Assembly (NCBI GenBank): GCA_032358255.1
Contig: JAULBX010011100.1
Span: 186,001 to 250,000 of the forward strand
Source of the DNA: Heterotrichella gracilis
Lineage: Eukaryota > Sar > Xanthophyceae > Tribonematales > Xanthonemataceae
Length of the DNA stretch: 64,000 nucleotides
Reading direction: 5' to 3'
Position numbers and translations under genes: made by a program. The notes beneath the pieces were generated by a model, which was given only the letters and a program-made list of their open reading frames with translations, was not told where the DNA came from and did no database searches. Of this stretch, positions 1-11,197 are shown in pieces. Each line of letters begins with the position of its first letter. Positions within the stretch are counted from its first letter, which is position 1.

Positions 1-1261
1 CCCAACCAGACCACTGATGGCTCTGCTTGGTGTCTCCTCTCCCGCGCTGCACTTGAGGTGGCCCACCATGGTGCACCAAGGCACAGCATCAGTGTGGGAG
101 TTTGTCCATGCATATGAGAAACCGCTGTCCATGCATACTTGCTACCCAGAAAGAAAGAGACAGATGCAGGCAAACACAAAGGGAATGTAGTTTGTGGGCA
201 CTGTTGCCTTGATGTTTATCATGGATGTGGGCTGTGCACCACTTGTGCATTCCATTTGTAATTGTGGCTTCAACTGAAAGCCTTGCCAGTCCTGGTACTA
301 ACAAGGCTGATTTGATACTTTGAGACGTTCAGAGGTTCCTATCTTGCTGCAGAAAATATATTGTGGTGGAGACTCTTCGAAGGATACTCTGCGATGGATA
401 CGACTCAGCCACTGAGGTGTGAGACGCGTGAGCTCACTGGATTCCAGCCACGCCTCCCGCTGGATTCCTGTCTGTCGCGGCTCAGACTGTCTGACCTGAG
501 TCGGACTGAGTCGAGGCACCGATGTCACACCCAGCCTGGCGGGTTTCCCCACCCAAGAACCCATTTCAAAATGCACCAGCCCAAGGGAGAACTGTCATTT
601 TAGCGTTGGGGTTGGTTTGTCGACTGTTGTCTCGCCGCTGGGGTTTCACTTTCGCCTGTTCTTACCGGCATGCCAAACTGGTGACTCGCATGTGTAGTTT
701 CCCAGTCTCGATTGCGAGTTGGCGTTGTGTGCTGCGACCTCAATACACATTGGGTTGTTTTTTAAAGAATACCTCAGTTGGCTCGCTTCGAGCTGTCAGT
801 AAACAAAAGGTCTGTTGGGGCATATGCATGCATGCATGCATGCATACTGATAAGCGGTGCTCCTGAGCACATACTTCTTGGCGTGTTGCTGCAGCTGCCG
901 TTAGCCACACACTGCCGTGTACAAGCGGCTTTGCTGCACAGTTTAGTTTGTGCATGCATGAAACACGGTTAGTGACAGGTCAGCTACCAACGCCTACAGG
1001 CATACCCCACCCACAGTTCAGATTCTCAAACGTTGTAGCTGCGAGGCACTTACAGACCCTTTGTGTATGTTTGTGAAGCCAATCCAGTGCCAATCTCTCG
1101 CAGGGTGGTCCGAACATTGCAGCTATACCAGCCAGGCAGCTGAGCAACAGCTGAACAAAAGCAGGGCGCAGGGCACAGGCAGCAGCCACACACACCGCCA
1201 TTGACACCAGATAGCTACAACGCTGCATAGCACTCGCCCTGTGGGCCCCCGCGGCTCAGCC
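1..1261. other. Upstream region of the patatin-like gene, no gene seen
   Basis: No open frame here has family similarity or convincing splice structure. A short (ATGC)n run lies near 826-845; this motif recurs through the window. The stretch probably holds the 5' flank and promoter of the lipase gene that starts at 1262. I cannot point to a TATA box or a defined regulatory site. Confidence 0.5.
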
Positions 1262-4030
1262 ATGAAGCTGCCTGTTGGGCTGTGCAACACGTGCCAGACC
1301 CTCAACAGGGCCTGCCGCTATGCCAACACCACCGCACAGCACCAGCCCCCAGCCAAGCGTGGCCAGGGCGTCATCTCCGACCTAGTAGGGTCCCTCAAGC
1401 TGCCAGCGCTGACCCTACGGGCGGTGAAGGCACCCTCCGAAACCCCCGGCTCCTGGACCTCGCGCCTATCAGACGCGCTGCCGTGGGCCAAGGAGACCAG
1501 CCACAGCGCAACCCCAGGGACGGGCACGGTCCCAGAAGACGAGCATGCGCATGATGAGCACTTGCCATGCGATATTCTGCCAGAGGCAGTGCAGGCGAAC
1601 CAGCTAGGGTTTGGCTTCAGCGCTGGAGGCCTGCTGTAAGTTCCTGGGGGCCTGCTGTACAAGGTCGCGACTGTGGGGCTGTGGACGCATCCTGTTGTGG
1701 CAGTTTCCTTTCTGAATCATTCCACTCCTTACCGCGACCCTTCTGTGTGTGTGCTCGTAGGTGGGCGGCATACCACCCCGCCCGCGGTGCACCACAGCCC
1801 ACACACCTATTCACACAAACCACATAGCAAACGGCTGCCGGTGTGGTGGTGCATTCATGATCATGACACAAAGTGCTCCCCGCACATCCACATGCACGGC
1901 GACATCCGCACCCACATCTACCCGTCAAACGGGATGCCCGATTCCCCTCCCATCCACCTATTCTTGGTGCACAACTCCAGCTTTACACCCGGTTTCACCC
2001 CCACACACCAAGTCCTCACCCACCCACCTACGCCCGCAGGTTCCCCTACTACATTGGGGTCATTCACGAGCTGGACAGCATGGGCATCATCACACGTGAG
2101 TAGCCGCGCCCTTGGCTGGGAACGCCTGTCTGTTTGGTTGGTTTTGTAAGCGTGCCCCTAGCACAACCCCCATGCTGGGCATGAAGTTACTGCGCCGCCG
2201 CACGGTGAATTGCCTGACTGCTATCCACTGCCAGACCCAGGCGGTACCTGCTGCTCAGCATGCGTGCGCGACACAACATGGTTCAGTACTGAAATGTGTC
2301 TATGTTCCATACAAATTTGGTTGGTTTCCTGTAGAGGCAGTGGAAATCCAGCTGCCTGAATTCCAGTATAGCTCCGGTCTAATTCCAGTCTTTTATATCA
2401 CCACAGCCATACCACATTGCCTCATACTTTGTCTCCACAGCAATTCCCTTAGCCGTGTATCGAGGCAGTTGGTTGACTGGGACTAGGAGGCATGCATGCA
2501 TCTGCAGCGGCTACCCAGCCAGAGCAATTTTACCGTCCATGGATGCCCCTCACAGCGCCTGGGTCTCCCACCAGAAGATCGGCGCCTAACAACCGCTGCG
2601 TGTGCATTCTGCAGGCGACACCAAGCTTGCAGGCGCGTCCGCCGGATCGCTTATCGCTGCCTGCTACCACTCGGGGCTGAGCACCCAGCAGGTCATTGAC
2701 AGCAACCTTGAGCTGGCAGAGGATTGCAGGAAGAATGGCACTAGGGGGCGCCTCGGGGTGAGCGGTTGTTGGGTTGTCGGGTACATGTGATTATGTGGGG
2801 GATGCGCTGTGTGATGACAATGTAGAGGACATGTAGTCCCCACTGAGCAGCGGATTGCCGGAAGTAGAGCGCCAGGGGGGGACCAGGGGTAAGGGGCAGT
2901 TGGGGTGCTGGCAGAGGTGTATCTTGGTTAGCGTCTCTTCTGCCTCTGGGTTTGAGACTCCTAGTACCATGTGGTCACATGGGTGATGCGGTGTGTGTGA
3001 TGATGATGTGGGCGACATGGACCACTCTCTGCAGCCAAGTAGCCATTCCTCCCGTGCAATCTGCACTGCGCACAGTGGCGCACCACCACCGCCGCCACCA
3101 ACCTGTTCCCTCCCCTGAACACCCACCCCCCGTCATCCCCCCTGCAGATTGTGCTCCGCCAGTTCCTCGAAGCCAGGCTGCCCAAGGACGCCCACAAGCT
3201 GTGCACCGACCGCGCCTACGTGGCAGTGACCAAGGCCTTCCCGGTACCCGCGTCGCACCTCATCTCCGATTTCCGTGACCGGAATGACCTCATCAGCGCG
3301 CTGCTCACGTCATGCCACATACCCTGGTGGATGGACCAGCGCCTGGTCAGGGACTTTAGGGGGAAGTACCACTACGATGGCGGCATCACCAACTTCATTC
3401 CGCTGCCGCCTACCGACTACGGCGTGCGCGTGTGCTGCTTCCCTGCACGCCAGCTGAATGTGGTGTACAGGTGAAATCCTAAACCCTAAATTTCCTGACT
3501 GAGTGGGCCATGTGCCTGTGCTGAATTCCTGCTCGCCACCTGGTGGGTAGTGTACAGGTCTGGAATCATCATGGGCATGCATGCACTCTTGGAGGATTAA
3601 CAAGGCAATTGTCGGGGCAATGCTCTTTGGTGTGCTCTCATTGCATTGTTTCCGGGTGTTCATATGGCACCCTCTTGGGTGAGAATCAGGAAAGATCAGT
3701 TTTCAGCCTGCGCACCATTAACGCACACCTTTGTTCCCTTGCAGCATCGGCATCAGTCCAGACACCAGCAAGGCTTTCGACGTCCCTGTCTCCACCCTGC
3801 TGCAATGGGCATTTGAGCCTGCTGCGGAGGACGTCATGCACACACTGGTGGACCGGGGCGCCGAGGATGCACGGGAGTGGGCGCGCAAGTCGGGGCTGGC
3901 AGGGGAGGAGCACGAGGAAGATGCAGGGGAGGAGGAACAGCGGAAGAGGAAGCAGCAGGAGGACGAGGACAAGTTGAGGAAGAGGAAGGAGCAGGAGGAC
4001 GAGGACAAGCTGATGCAGAAGGCTGCGTGA
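1262..4030 (+). CDS. Patatin-like phospholipase (PNPLA family)
   Basis: Five exons: 1262-1635, 2040-2095, 2615-2757, 3148-3470, 3745-4030, giving 393 residues. All introns are GT-AG and phases match. The patatin fold is visible: a glycine-rich oxyanion segment (FSAGGLL) followed by YYIGVIHELD near residues 120-137, the nucleophile elbow GASAGS with Ser152, and the DGG motif with Asp268 completing the Ser-Asp dyad. The family hydrolyses acyl esters of glycerolipids, so a lipase or acyl hydrolase role in membrane or storage lipid turnover is inferred. The first 100 or so residues are rich in Ser, Ala, Arg and Pro and could hold a targeting leader. The C-terminal 45 residues are a charged Glu/Lys/Arg run likely to be helical. 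The upstream in-frame GTG at 1241 was not used because the ATG at 1262 gives a normal start. Intron edges carry local duplications (see findings). Confidence 0.85.
2721..3034 (+). repeat. Two interleaved degenerate duplications around exon 3/intron 3 of the lipase
   Basis: The end of exon 3 with its donor (2721-2765) is echoed at 2852-2896, where a GGGGTAAGG donor-like string follows the copied exon end. A second pair, 2781-2850 and 2964-3034, repeats a segment rich in GATG and TGTG, including a CATG...GACATG core and a terminal GCAG. Both were seen by direct reading of the strand. Confidence 0.6.
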
Positions 4031-5382
4031 GTGGGGACCAGACTGGTATTTTTGGATTAATTGCTGGATGGTTGCAGGTGCTTACTATTGTTGGAAATGC
4101 CACACTGGAAACAGTGTCAAGCAGGCCTTGGCTCTAGGACTGGTTGAGGCATACCCAGGCATGCTAATCTGGCTCAAAGCTGGAATGCAGATTACTTACG
4201 TTTTTTACTTACTGTTGTTGGGATGGGTGGGCGGAGTGTTGCAAGTATATCTGTGGGGATGCTCTGCGCTTAGGTTGCAGCGCGTGGACACACGTCTGTA
4301 CATTTTATGCATGGCCGTTTTGCGCCAGGGAGCACTTATATTTTCTGGGAAGTTGGTTGGGTGAGATGTGCTTTGCATTTTCTGGGTGTGGGTGCACGCG
4401 CTGTTCAGGTCAGGGGTCAGCAAGTTTTGTGAGGGATTGGATGAGTCGGAGTTGCTTGATGTCGAGTGTATCTGGGGTCAAACTGAGGATTGTATCTGGG
4501 TTCACAAATCATGCCCATTTTTCAGGAACTAATTCAGCAATAATATCTGATAGTGTACAGTGTATCACGGCACACTTAGGGACTTTTCCAGGGCATTTGC
4601 CGCCAAACCACACCGGCGTTTGGTGTAGAATTTGAAACCAACTGGCTGATATGACACCCTGCCTAGCACGCCCTGTCGTGCGCCTTAGCTTTTACCCGCT
4701 AAAGTGAACTCACTGAGGGCTGTTACAATTGCAAGGCCCTTGGGGCAATCTCAATACCTGCAGAAGACCTCCTATTAACCTCCAAAAGATCTTGCATGCC
4801 TTTGGTGGTGGTACACCAGAGTGGAAGGGGTTTTTACAATAATGCCGGCCACATATGTCTGCAATGCGTTTTGCGTATCTACTTCTGCTGTTACAGGCCA
4901 GCCAGCATTCGGAGAAAACGCAACATCTTTCTTGCAAAAACTATTCAATCAGTACTTGCAATGGCACATAGACTGGTTAGCAACTGAGCCCATTCAGTTC
5001 CAGTGTTGCAACAACAGTGAAGATTCCCAGTTTTGGAGGTGGTCGACCAGTCCATAATGGCTGATTGGCAATAAATGCTGTAGAAAAACGAAAATACAAA
5101 ACATTTTAAGCGTATGCATGCATTGCAATGCATGCATACGTGCAACAGTGCTCGGCCAATTACTTACATAGCCTAAGAGCAAGTTTTACCAGTAGACTGA
5201 AGATTTCAAGCTTGATCTGGTGGATGTATGCCATACCTCTGTGATTTGCGCCTAGTGTTTGTGTTGGGCAACCTGCCGCTGACCAACAAATGTTAAGCTG
5301 CAATCTACTACTGCAGCAACTTTGCAAAACTCAGCAGTAATAATACACCCATAGGTTTCGTTTTGGTGCCAGTAAGCAGGCA
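4031..5382. other. Intergenic region between lipase and phosphoserine phosphatase
   Basis: No gene recognised. It holds the 3' flank of the lipase and the 5' flank of the phosphatase. A perfect 30-bp palindrome lies at 5111-5140 (separate entry). The rest is AT-richer sequence without repeats or open frames that I can support. Confidence 0.5.
5111..5140. repeat. Perfect 30-bp palindrome
   Basis: The two 15-base halves, cgtatgcatgcattg and caatgcatgcatacg, are exact reverse complements with no spacer. The ATGCATGC core is a motif common elsewhere in the window, but nowhere else does it form a symmetric element of this length. It lies about 240 bp upstream of the phosphoserine phosphatase start. 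Confidence 0.95.
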
Positions 5383-7507
5383 ATGGCAGCGCACCTGGCC
5401 TCCTGTGGGAGGACACTCCACACTCAAAGTAGGCCCTCTGCCCGGTCACCACTGGCTCGCCCTCACCCAGCAAGCAGCACATCCTTCGCGCTAGCCTTTC
5501 AACGGAGGCAAACCCAAAGAGCAAGTGCACCTGCTCCTACCATGGCGCACAGCAAGCCCCGTGTCCTGAGCACAGCCAGTGAGTATCTTTTGCTGGTCTA
5601 GAGGGGGTTGGAGGAGGCATGGCGCCTTGTATTTGGTACTCGACAAGGTTTTGTATGCGCAGCTGTGAAAGAGGAAGCCACAGAACACGTACTACAGACA
5701 TGGAGGACTGCAGAGGTGAGGCTCATTGGCAGGGGGATTGCTTCGTGTATGGGTCAACCTTGGTTGCAACACCGTAGCAGACAGCAGGCTAACACCCACC
5801 TTTGGTTCGTGCTTCAGGCAGTTTGCTTTGATGTGGACAGTACAGTGTAAGTACATGGACCAACCACTTAAAACTGCTTCTGCGCTCTATCAGCTTCAGC
5901 GCCATGTATCACACAATCTACCCCACAACCGCAACCCACCTCACTAGCGCCACATCCCGCAGGTGTGTCGATGAGTGCATTGATGAAATTGCTGCCTTCT
6001 TGGGGGTCGGGGAGCAAGTAGCGGCCCTAACAGCCAAGTAAGCAAGAGTGCGATTGGAGTTGCCGTTGTTGTTTTGGGTTGCAAGGCCACCTGACGTGCG
6101 CTTGTTGCAAGTGACGTGTGCTTGTACTTGTTGCCAATGCAAGTGACATGCGCTTGTGCTTGTTGCCAGTGCAATGGGTGGCTCAGTCAAGTTCGAGGAC
6201 GCACTGGCAGCAAGGCTCAACCTGATGCAGCCCTCTGCACAGAACATGGCAGACTTTATTGCTGGCCATCCGCCAAGACTCAGCCCAGGTATACCATTAA
6301 CCTGCAAACGTAACACATGCGTTCCAGCACTACAAGCAGATCAGCAGTCCGAAGTAAATGATTGCGCCAGGCAGCCCTGTCCTGGCAATGCCTAGTCCAT
6401 CCCTGTACTTGCGGTTTCAGCGTGCTCAGGTCGCGCAAAGCAAGGTCAACCGCATGTGAAATCAATGGAAGCGCATGTTCATTGGCACCTTGTTTACCTC
6501 GGGAATCGCACTGCGCGACAGGCATCCCAGAGCTCATGAAGAAGCTGCAAGCAGCAGGGAAGGCCATCTTCTTTGTGTCTGGTGGATTCAGAGCAGCCAT
6601 CAATGAGGTTGCGCTGCTGGTGGATGTGCCATTGGATCACGTGTTTGCCAACACCATACTGTTCAATGTAAGTGTGCGGTGGCGGCATGGGCGTTGGAGC
6701 GTGCCTGGTTTGCGATGCTAATGCCGCCTGCTTTGATAGACTTTGCCAAAGGACAATTCAGTCAATTAAATGGATTGCAATGCTCATTTGTGCACTTCTG
6801 CAAATCATACATTGCATGGGTTACACTGCTGACGAATGCCTGTGGCGATGTATCAGGAGGATGGAAGTTATGCGGGCTTTGATGCTAATGAGTACACATC
6901 CAGGAGCGGTGGCAAGTGCACTGCCATACGGGAGATCAAGGTATGTCATATTGTGCATGATGTGGTCAAGTGCAGGTACTTCTGGCTGCACCCAAAGCCC
7001 TGAATCGCGTATTGAGCATGGGGCATGGAGCACAGGCATGGACCACTTGCGATATGGCACCACAGGCTTCACCCTAGGCAATCACGTGCACAGCCTGATG
7101 GGCAAATGTTGTTGATGTTGTTGATGCTGGTGCTGGTTATTGTTGATGCTCCTGCTGCTGCTGCTGGTCACCATCATACGGTACACCAATATTACTATTG
7201 CCCCCGCAGAGCAAGTATGGCTACCAAAACATGGTGATGGTGGGTGATGGAGCAACCGACTTGGAGGCTCGCCAGCCTGACGGGGCAAACATGTTCATCG
7301 GGTGCGTTTGCTGAGCAGCCCAGCAGTGCATCCCTGTTTACTCCTTGTACCCGCAGACATGCCTTCATGGTGTACAGCCGCCAGCTACTCAGGCGTGTTC
7401 AATGGTTGCTGCGCAGGTATGGCGGGGCAGTGGTGCGGCCAGCTGTGGCAGCCGGTGCAGACTGGTATGTCTACTCCATGCAGTCCCTCATTGATGCGCT
7501 TGACTAG
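5383..7507 (+). CDS. Phosphoserine phosphatase, plastid-targeted
   Basis: Nine exons: 5383-5578, 5663-5715, 5818-5846, 5963-6037, 6170-6288, 6522-6667, 6857-6940, 7210-7301, 7417-7507; 294 residues. It is a HAD-superfamily enzyme that removes phosphate from O-phosphoserine, the last step of the phosphorylated serine pathway. Motif I is FDVDST with the nucleophile Asp88 and Asp90. Motif II is VSGGF (Ser177). A lysine-containing segment precedes motif III GDGATD (Asp247, Asp251). The C-terminus runs FIGYGG to a WYV strand as in plant enzymes. The first 60 or so residues are rich in Ser, Ala, Arg and His with few acidic residues, as in chloroplast transit peptides; a second ATG at 5542 would give a leaderless form. 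Exon 3 is only 29 nt and holds the catalytic motif. The acceptor of exon 5 lies beside a degenerate tandem copy of itself. Confidence 0.93.
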
Positions 7508-7865
7508 GCCGATGCGCGCTGTTGGTTAAGGCGCACCACAGCAACAGCAGATCTCACAGAGCACTGCCGTTAATGGTAGCATCGTATTCAGGCTGCATTG
7601 TTTTGATTTCACTTGCAAAGGCACGCACTACATTCTGGGAGGCTTGTTTATTGTTCGCGGTAGGACCTGGTCTGCCCTTTGAATGGCACTGCGTGAAACA
7701 GGAGTTGGCAGGTTACGATGGCAGGTTAGGGTGCTAGTGCTACAGACCTCCTACAGGCAATTGGTGCATGTTGGAATGGCTGCCTTGCGTATTGCTTCAC
7801 CCACTCTGGTGCTTGAGGGGCACAGGGAGGAATATTTATTCAAGACTTGTGTAAACTCAATATAG
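7508..7865. other. 3' flank of the phosphoserine phosphatase gene
   Basis: No coding signal. A TGTAA motif near 7852, the polyadenylation signal commonly used by chlorophytes, lies about 345 bases after the stop and could end the phosphatase transcript. That assignment is inference. Confidence 0.4.
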
Positions 7866-8870
7866 GTTGACTGAGTTGCTCTGCCGTCGGGCCATCTGAC
7901 GGCATCTCCTTGCGCCTGTGCATACTTCCGTCGCCCTCACCACGGCTCTCCGGCCGTTTCCCTTTGTCGTTCCTCTTATACTTATCTATCTCCAACCAAA
8001 AACTACCACCTGGTGAGCTCTGTGAGTCCACACCATGGACACTTCAACCATGACTGTCGAACCGGTACTAACGGTTCAGTCCGACCTCCTCGCGACTACC
8101 TCCATCCAGCAGTTGCTAGCCAACACTCTCCAATTGTGCAACGACCTGCACGCTCAAGCCGAAGCTTTGGCAAAAGCTTGGGAGGCCGCTCAAACTGCTG
8201 TCAACGTCGTCGAAATGGCATCGGACGACCAGTCAACTGTCACCCAGCCTGAGTCCGAGCTCCTCTCTGGCCAAGAGGACCTCTCACCACGCTGGGGGAC
8301 TACGTTCCACAAGCTCATCCAGCTATTTTGCTCAAGCTTCGAGGCCCCTATTGTCCAGAGTCTTGCCAGCACCGGTACCCTCACCCCACTCATCATGCCT
8401 GTACTGCCGCTTCAGCCGGTGACCTTACGTTTACCTGTGACTGTGCCTGCACCCAGTCAGCTGGGTGCTGCTTCCCACAGGCAGTTTGACCCTGGGAGGG
8501 CTCGTAGTGACAATTTTATGCTCCCATCCTGCTTCCACACAGACCTTGCTGCTGCTGCTGTTGGTTTTTCCACCATATTTTCTTATGTCTCTAGTTTGTG
8601 CCTTATTCACCCACTTCTGTCTTTGATGGACTCTATGTCTGTTGATATCTGATATGACAGACAGTCTCCAGTATGCGAGACGTATTTACTCACTATACTG
8701 TTCATGACATTGTGGACTTTGAGTCCCAATTGTGTGCCCTCTAAGGGCACACAGGGCAATAAGCCGATGACGGCTTGGAACGCCTTTTGGTTGTTTGTTT
8801 GTTTGTATTGTTCTAGTCCCTTTCTTTGAAACCCCATGGGACTAATCCCGAACTACTATTATGATAGTCT
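7866..8870 (+). mobile_element. Possible internally deleted LINE-like (non-LTR) element
   Basis: The composition changes at about 7870: a GC-rich, hairpin-bearing leader (7-bp arms at 7882-7904) precedes a single uninterrupted ORF. After the ORF come two hairpins: one with 9-bp arms at 8731-8753, one with 6-bp arms at 8761-8776. A (TTTG)n run at 8792-8806 and a low-complexity end follow. A structured 3' end with a short simple-repeat tail is typical of LINE 3' UTRs. No reverse transcriptase is present, so this would be a deleted or non-autonomous copy. I found no clear target-site duplication and no family match, so the ends and the class are tentative. The alternative is a lineage-specific intronless gene. 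Confidence 0.35.
8035..8652 (+). CDS. Uncharacterised 205-residue ORF inside the putative element
   Basis: The ORF has no intron, unlike every recognised gene in the window. The N-terminal half is a predicted helix rich in Leu, Gln and Ala (around residues 20-65, LHAQAEALAKAWEAA) followed by an acidic Gln/Ser/Glu stretch, similar in style to the N-terminus of LINE ORF1 or gag-like proteins. The C-terminal half becomes hydrophobic and Ser/Leu rich, as if read through non-coding sequence. No catalytic motif, zinc knuckle or signal peptide is visible. The ATG at 8035 sits in CACCATGG, a good initiation context. I do not recognise the protein; it may be a fragment of a transposable element. Confidence 0.35.
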   Translation: MDTSTMTVEPVLTVQSDLLATTSIQQLLANTLQLCNDLHAQAEALAKAWEAAQTAVNVVEMASDDQSTVTQPESELLSGQEDLSPRWGTTFHKLIQLFCSSFEAPIVQSLASTGTLTPLIMPVLPLQPVTLRLPVTVPAPSQLGAASHRQFDPGRARSDNFMLPSCFHTDLAAAAVGFSTIFSYVSSLCLIHPLLSLMDSMSVDI

Positions 8871-9646
8871 CTAGCCAGTAGCGCTGCCTTGCACCTTAGA
8901 AGCATTGGCATGCACCTTCTGCAGCAATTGCATCAGTCATTATGATGACTTTTGATCAAGTCAGTGAGGCAGTGGCAGTGCTGCCAGCTTTTTTGTGATT
9001 CTAAATTTCTTGTATTTTACTGGCCCACTGCCATACTGTTGGTTTCAGTGGACCTGGCAGCACCGCAAAAAGCTGGAAGTCCTTGTGCGTATGCATCATC
9101 TGTAACACTGCGACAGGATGACACTGCAATGCCCCTCGAAGAAAGCAAGGCAATGCGCAAAGCCTGGACGCATTGACAGGCCATGCAGCCCAGCCAGGAG
9201 CCTGCACTAGTTTTGCAGGGCTCATAAGAGCTGTGGGTTTGGCTTCCTACTTTCTTCACAACACTGAAGTGTACTGCCAGCCAACATAGCTCCTCGGGCG
9301 GCAAATGGCTTGCAGTTGTTCTGAAAAATTTGATCAAGTATTACTGTGGTTTTCAACTGCGCAGGACAGTTGGGCAAGAGGTATGAGTCTATACCTTCCA
9401 GCTGTTTCATAGTGTGCGCTTTCACTGTCCATTAACGAACACCCTGCTTTACTAGGACCCACATACAGGTGGGAGGTGCTGTCAATACCATCGCATGCTC
9501 ACAGCTCGGCTGGTAGTGCCTCGCCACTTCCCCCCACATACTTGTAGGGTAAACGCGCAAGATTCTCATTTCTGAGAACATGAGCATCAAGGATACAACA
9601 AGCTATGAATGAAACTACATCCAGGCTGATAGGCTGGCTCTGGTGT
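8871..9646. other. Intergenic region, no gene seen
   Basis: This is the 3' flank of the minus-strand gene that ends at 9647. No open frame with family similarity or conserved splice sites was found, and no repeat structure stands out. Confidence 0.45.
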
Positions 9647-10562
9647 TTAGGCCTCTTCCTTGGGAGCTTCTGGCAGCTTCTCTGGCACATGCACATTCCG
9701 CAGCAGCCGGAAGGATGGTCCGTATTGCAGCCCAGCCTCGTTCAGCTGCTTGTACAGGTGCACAGTGTCCCTGCAGAACAGTACAAGGAGTGACCACGCC
9801 ATCCAGCCACATCAGGGACACTATTCCTGCAATTCCCCTGCCAACTACACTCCAGGAAGATTGCGAAACTTGTCCGTCAACTTGCCCGGCATACAGCTGT
9901 ACAGTAGTCACTGAATTGTTTTGCTTGTTTGGCACTGCAGTGTGGTGATTTACCTTGGGACCGTTGCAGAAACTCTTTGGGCGTCGATAACCCTTTCCGC
10001 GTATGTCTGGTCCAGCCACTCGGAGTACTTCTTCTGCGACTGCACAGCGGAGGTACGTGTCAGTGGTGAGTTCCAGTCAACTGGAGTGTTAACTATTTCC
10101 AGGGTTGCCATTGACATTACTGTTTAAGAACAGGCAACAGTGCCCCTGCAACACATGGTTTTGGGTACTGCTCCTGCGCGGGCTGATGGTTTCCTAACAG
10201 CCTCGCTTTGTAGCCACAGTCACAACCATAAAATAGCGAACTATAACGATTGTTATACCTTGGATGGTACCACATTGACGTGGGCTTAAACAGAATGCTC
10301 CCCGGCGTTCCGGGTGGGGTGCAACGGCATTGTGACATGCGACCCAAGGATGATGATGCGGGCCCTTTCCGGTGCTGACCTGGTTCATGGCTCTGATGAG
10401 TTCCGTGAAAGCGTGAATGTCGTCTCCCATAAGCACTTTCAAGAACTCTGGCTCCTTTCTGATCTGCTCCATCCTGCCTGGGTCGTTGAGAAGTGCATCG
10501 CGAAGCGCCACTGAGTCCTTGGGCGTGCCATCGTCATAGGTTGCAAATGCGTCCTCAGCCAT
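9647..10562 (-). CDS. Small conserved-looking protein with a dehydratase-like C-terminal motif
   Basis: Three exons on the minus strand: 10380-10562, 9954-10039, 9647-9770; 130 residues, phases matching. The N-terminal half (about residues 18-60) is a charged helix set with spacing DALLNDPGRMEQIRKEPEFL, loosely recalling the DP/NP helices of STI1-type domains. The middle is a basic amphipathic stretch. The C-terminal third has the string AGLQYGPSFRLLRNVHVPE, which resembles the GLQYGPAF segment of polyketide-synthase dehydratase (hot-dog) domains, though far too little of that domain is present for catalysis. The protein ends in a Glu/Pro/Lys tail. No signal or transit peptide is obvious. I do not recognise the family. 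The start is the first ATG, and the gene is head to head with sucrose-phosphatase. Confidence 0.7.
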
Positions 10563-11197
10563 CGTGTACCTGTGTTCTTATCTCCCTCTGATACGCGTTT
10601 AACAAAATACCTTGCTGTTTGTGCTGCCCACCTCCTTTTTGTTGCTGGAAATGGCACAGCAATGTCCCTGCCCAAGGTGGGTGCTGCACCGAAATCCTCT
10701 GCGAGGAGGGCGCATCGGATGATCCCACCGTCGGTGTGGGGTTTGCCACCGTCTTCGGAGAAGGGTTAAGAATATCCGAGAACAAGGGAAGAGAACCGGG
10801 GCAAAATGCATGCATACGGGCTGACGGAGACGACGGAAAGAGCAGTGGTTGGGCAAGCCACCTTCCGACATATGTTTGCGAGAGGATTGCACCTGCACAC
10901 AGAGTCTCTACCGGGGTCTAGTGTGACAATTGCGTGTGGTATATGGGCGTGTTTGAAACGTCCAAGAGGAAGCTGTGACAAAAGCGGGCACCTTCTCGCT
11001 GGCATCGCTGCTTGTGGTCAAGTTCACGAGCACGGCTCAAAGTTATAGTCTGCAGAATGGCCTAGCGTTTCGCACCTGATCGCGCGCGTAGTACGGCTAT
11101 TTCGTAAGCTTTTTGCCTGGTGTTGCAAGCGCTGGCTTGATATCAACTCTGCGCATCATTCTGGGTCATCCCGTTGCAACACAAGCGTATAAACACG
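10563..11197. promoter_or_regulatory. Shared upstream region of the small protein gene (-) and sucrose-phosphatase (+)
   Basis: A 635-bp gap separates two divergently transcribed starts, so both promoters must lie here or overlap. The short open frames inside it lack splice structure and similarity. I see no TATA box or defined operator that I can defend. Confidence 0.5.
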
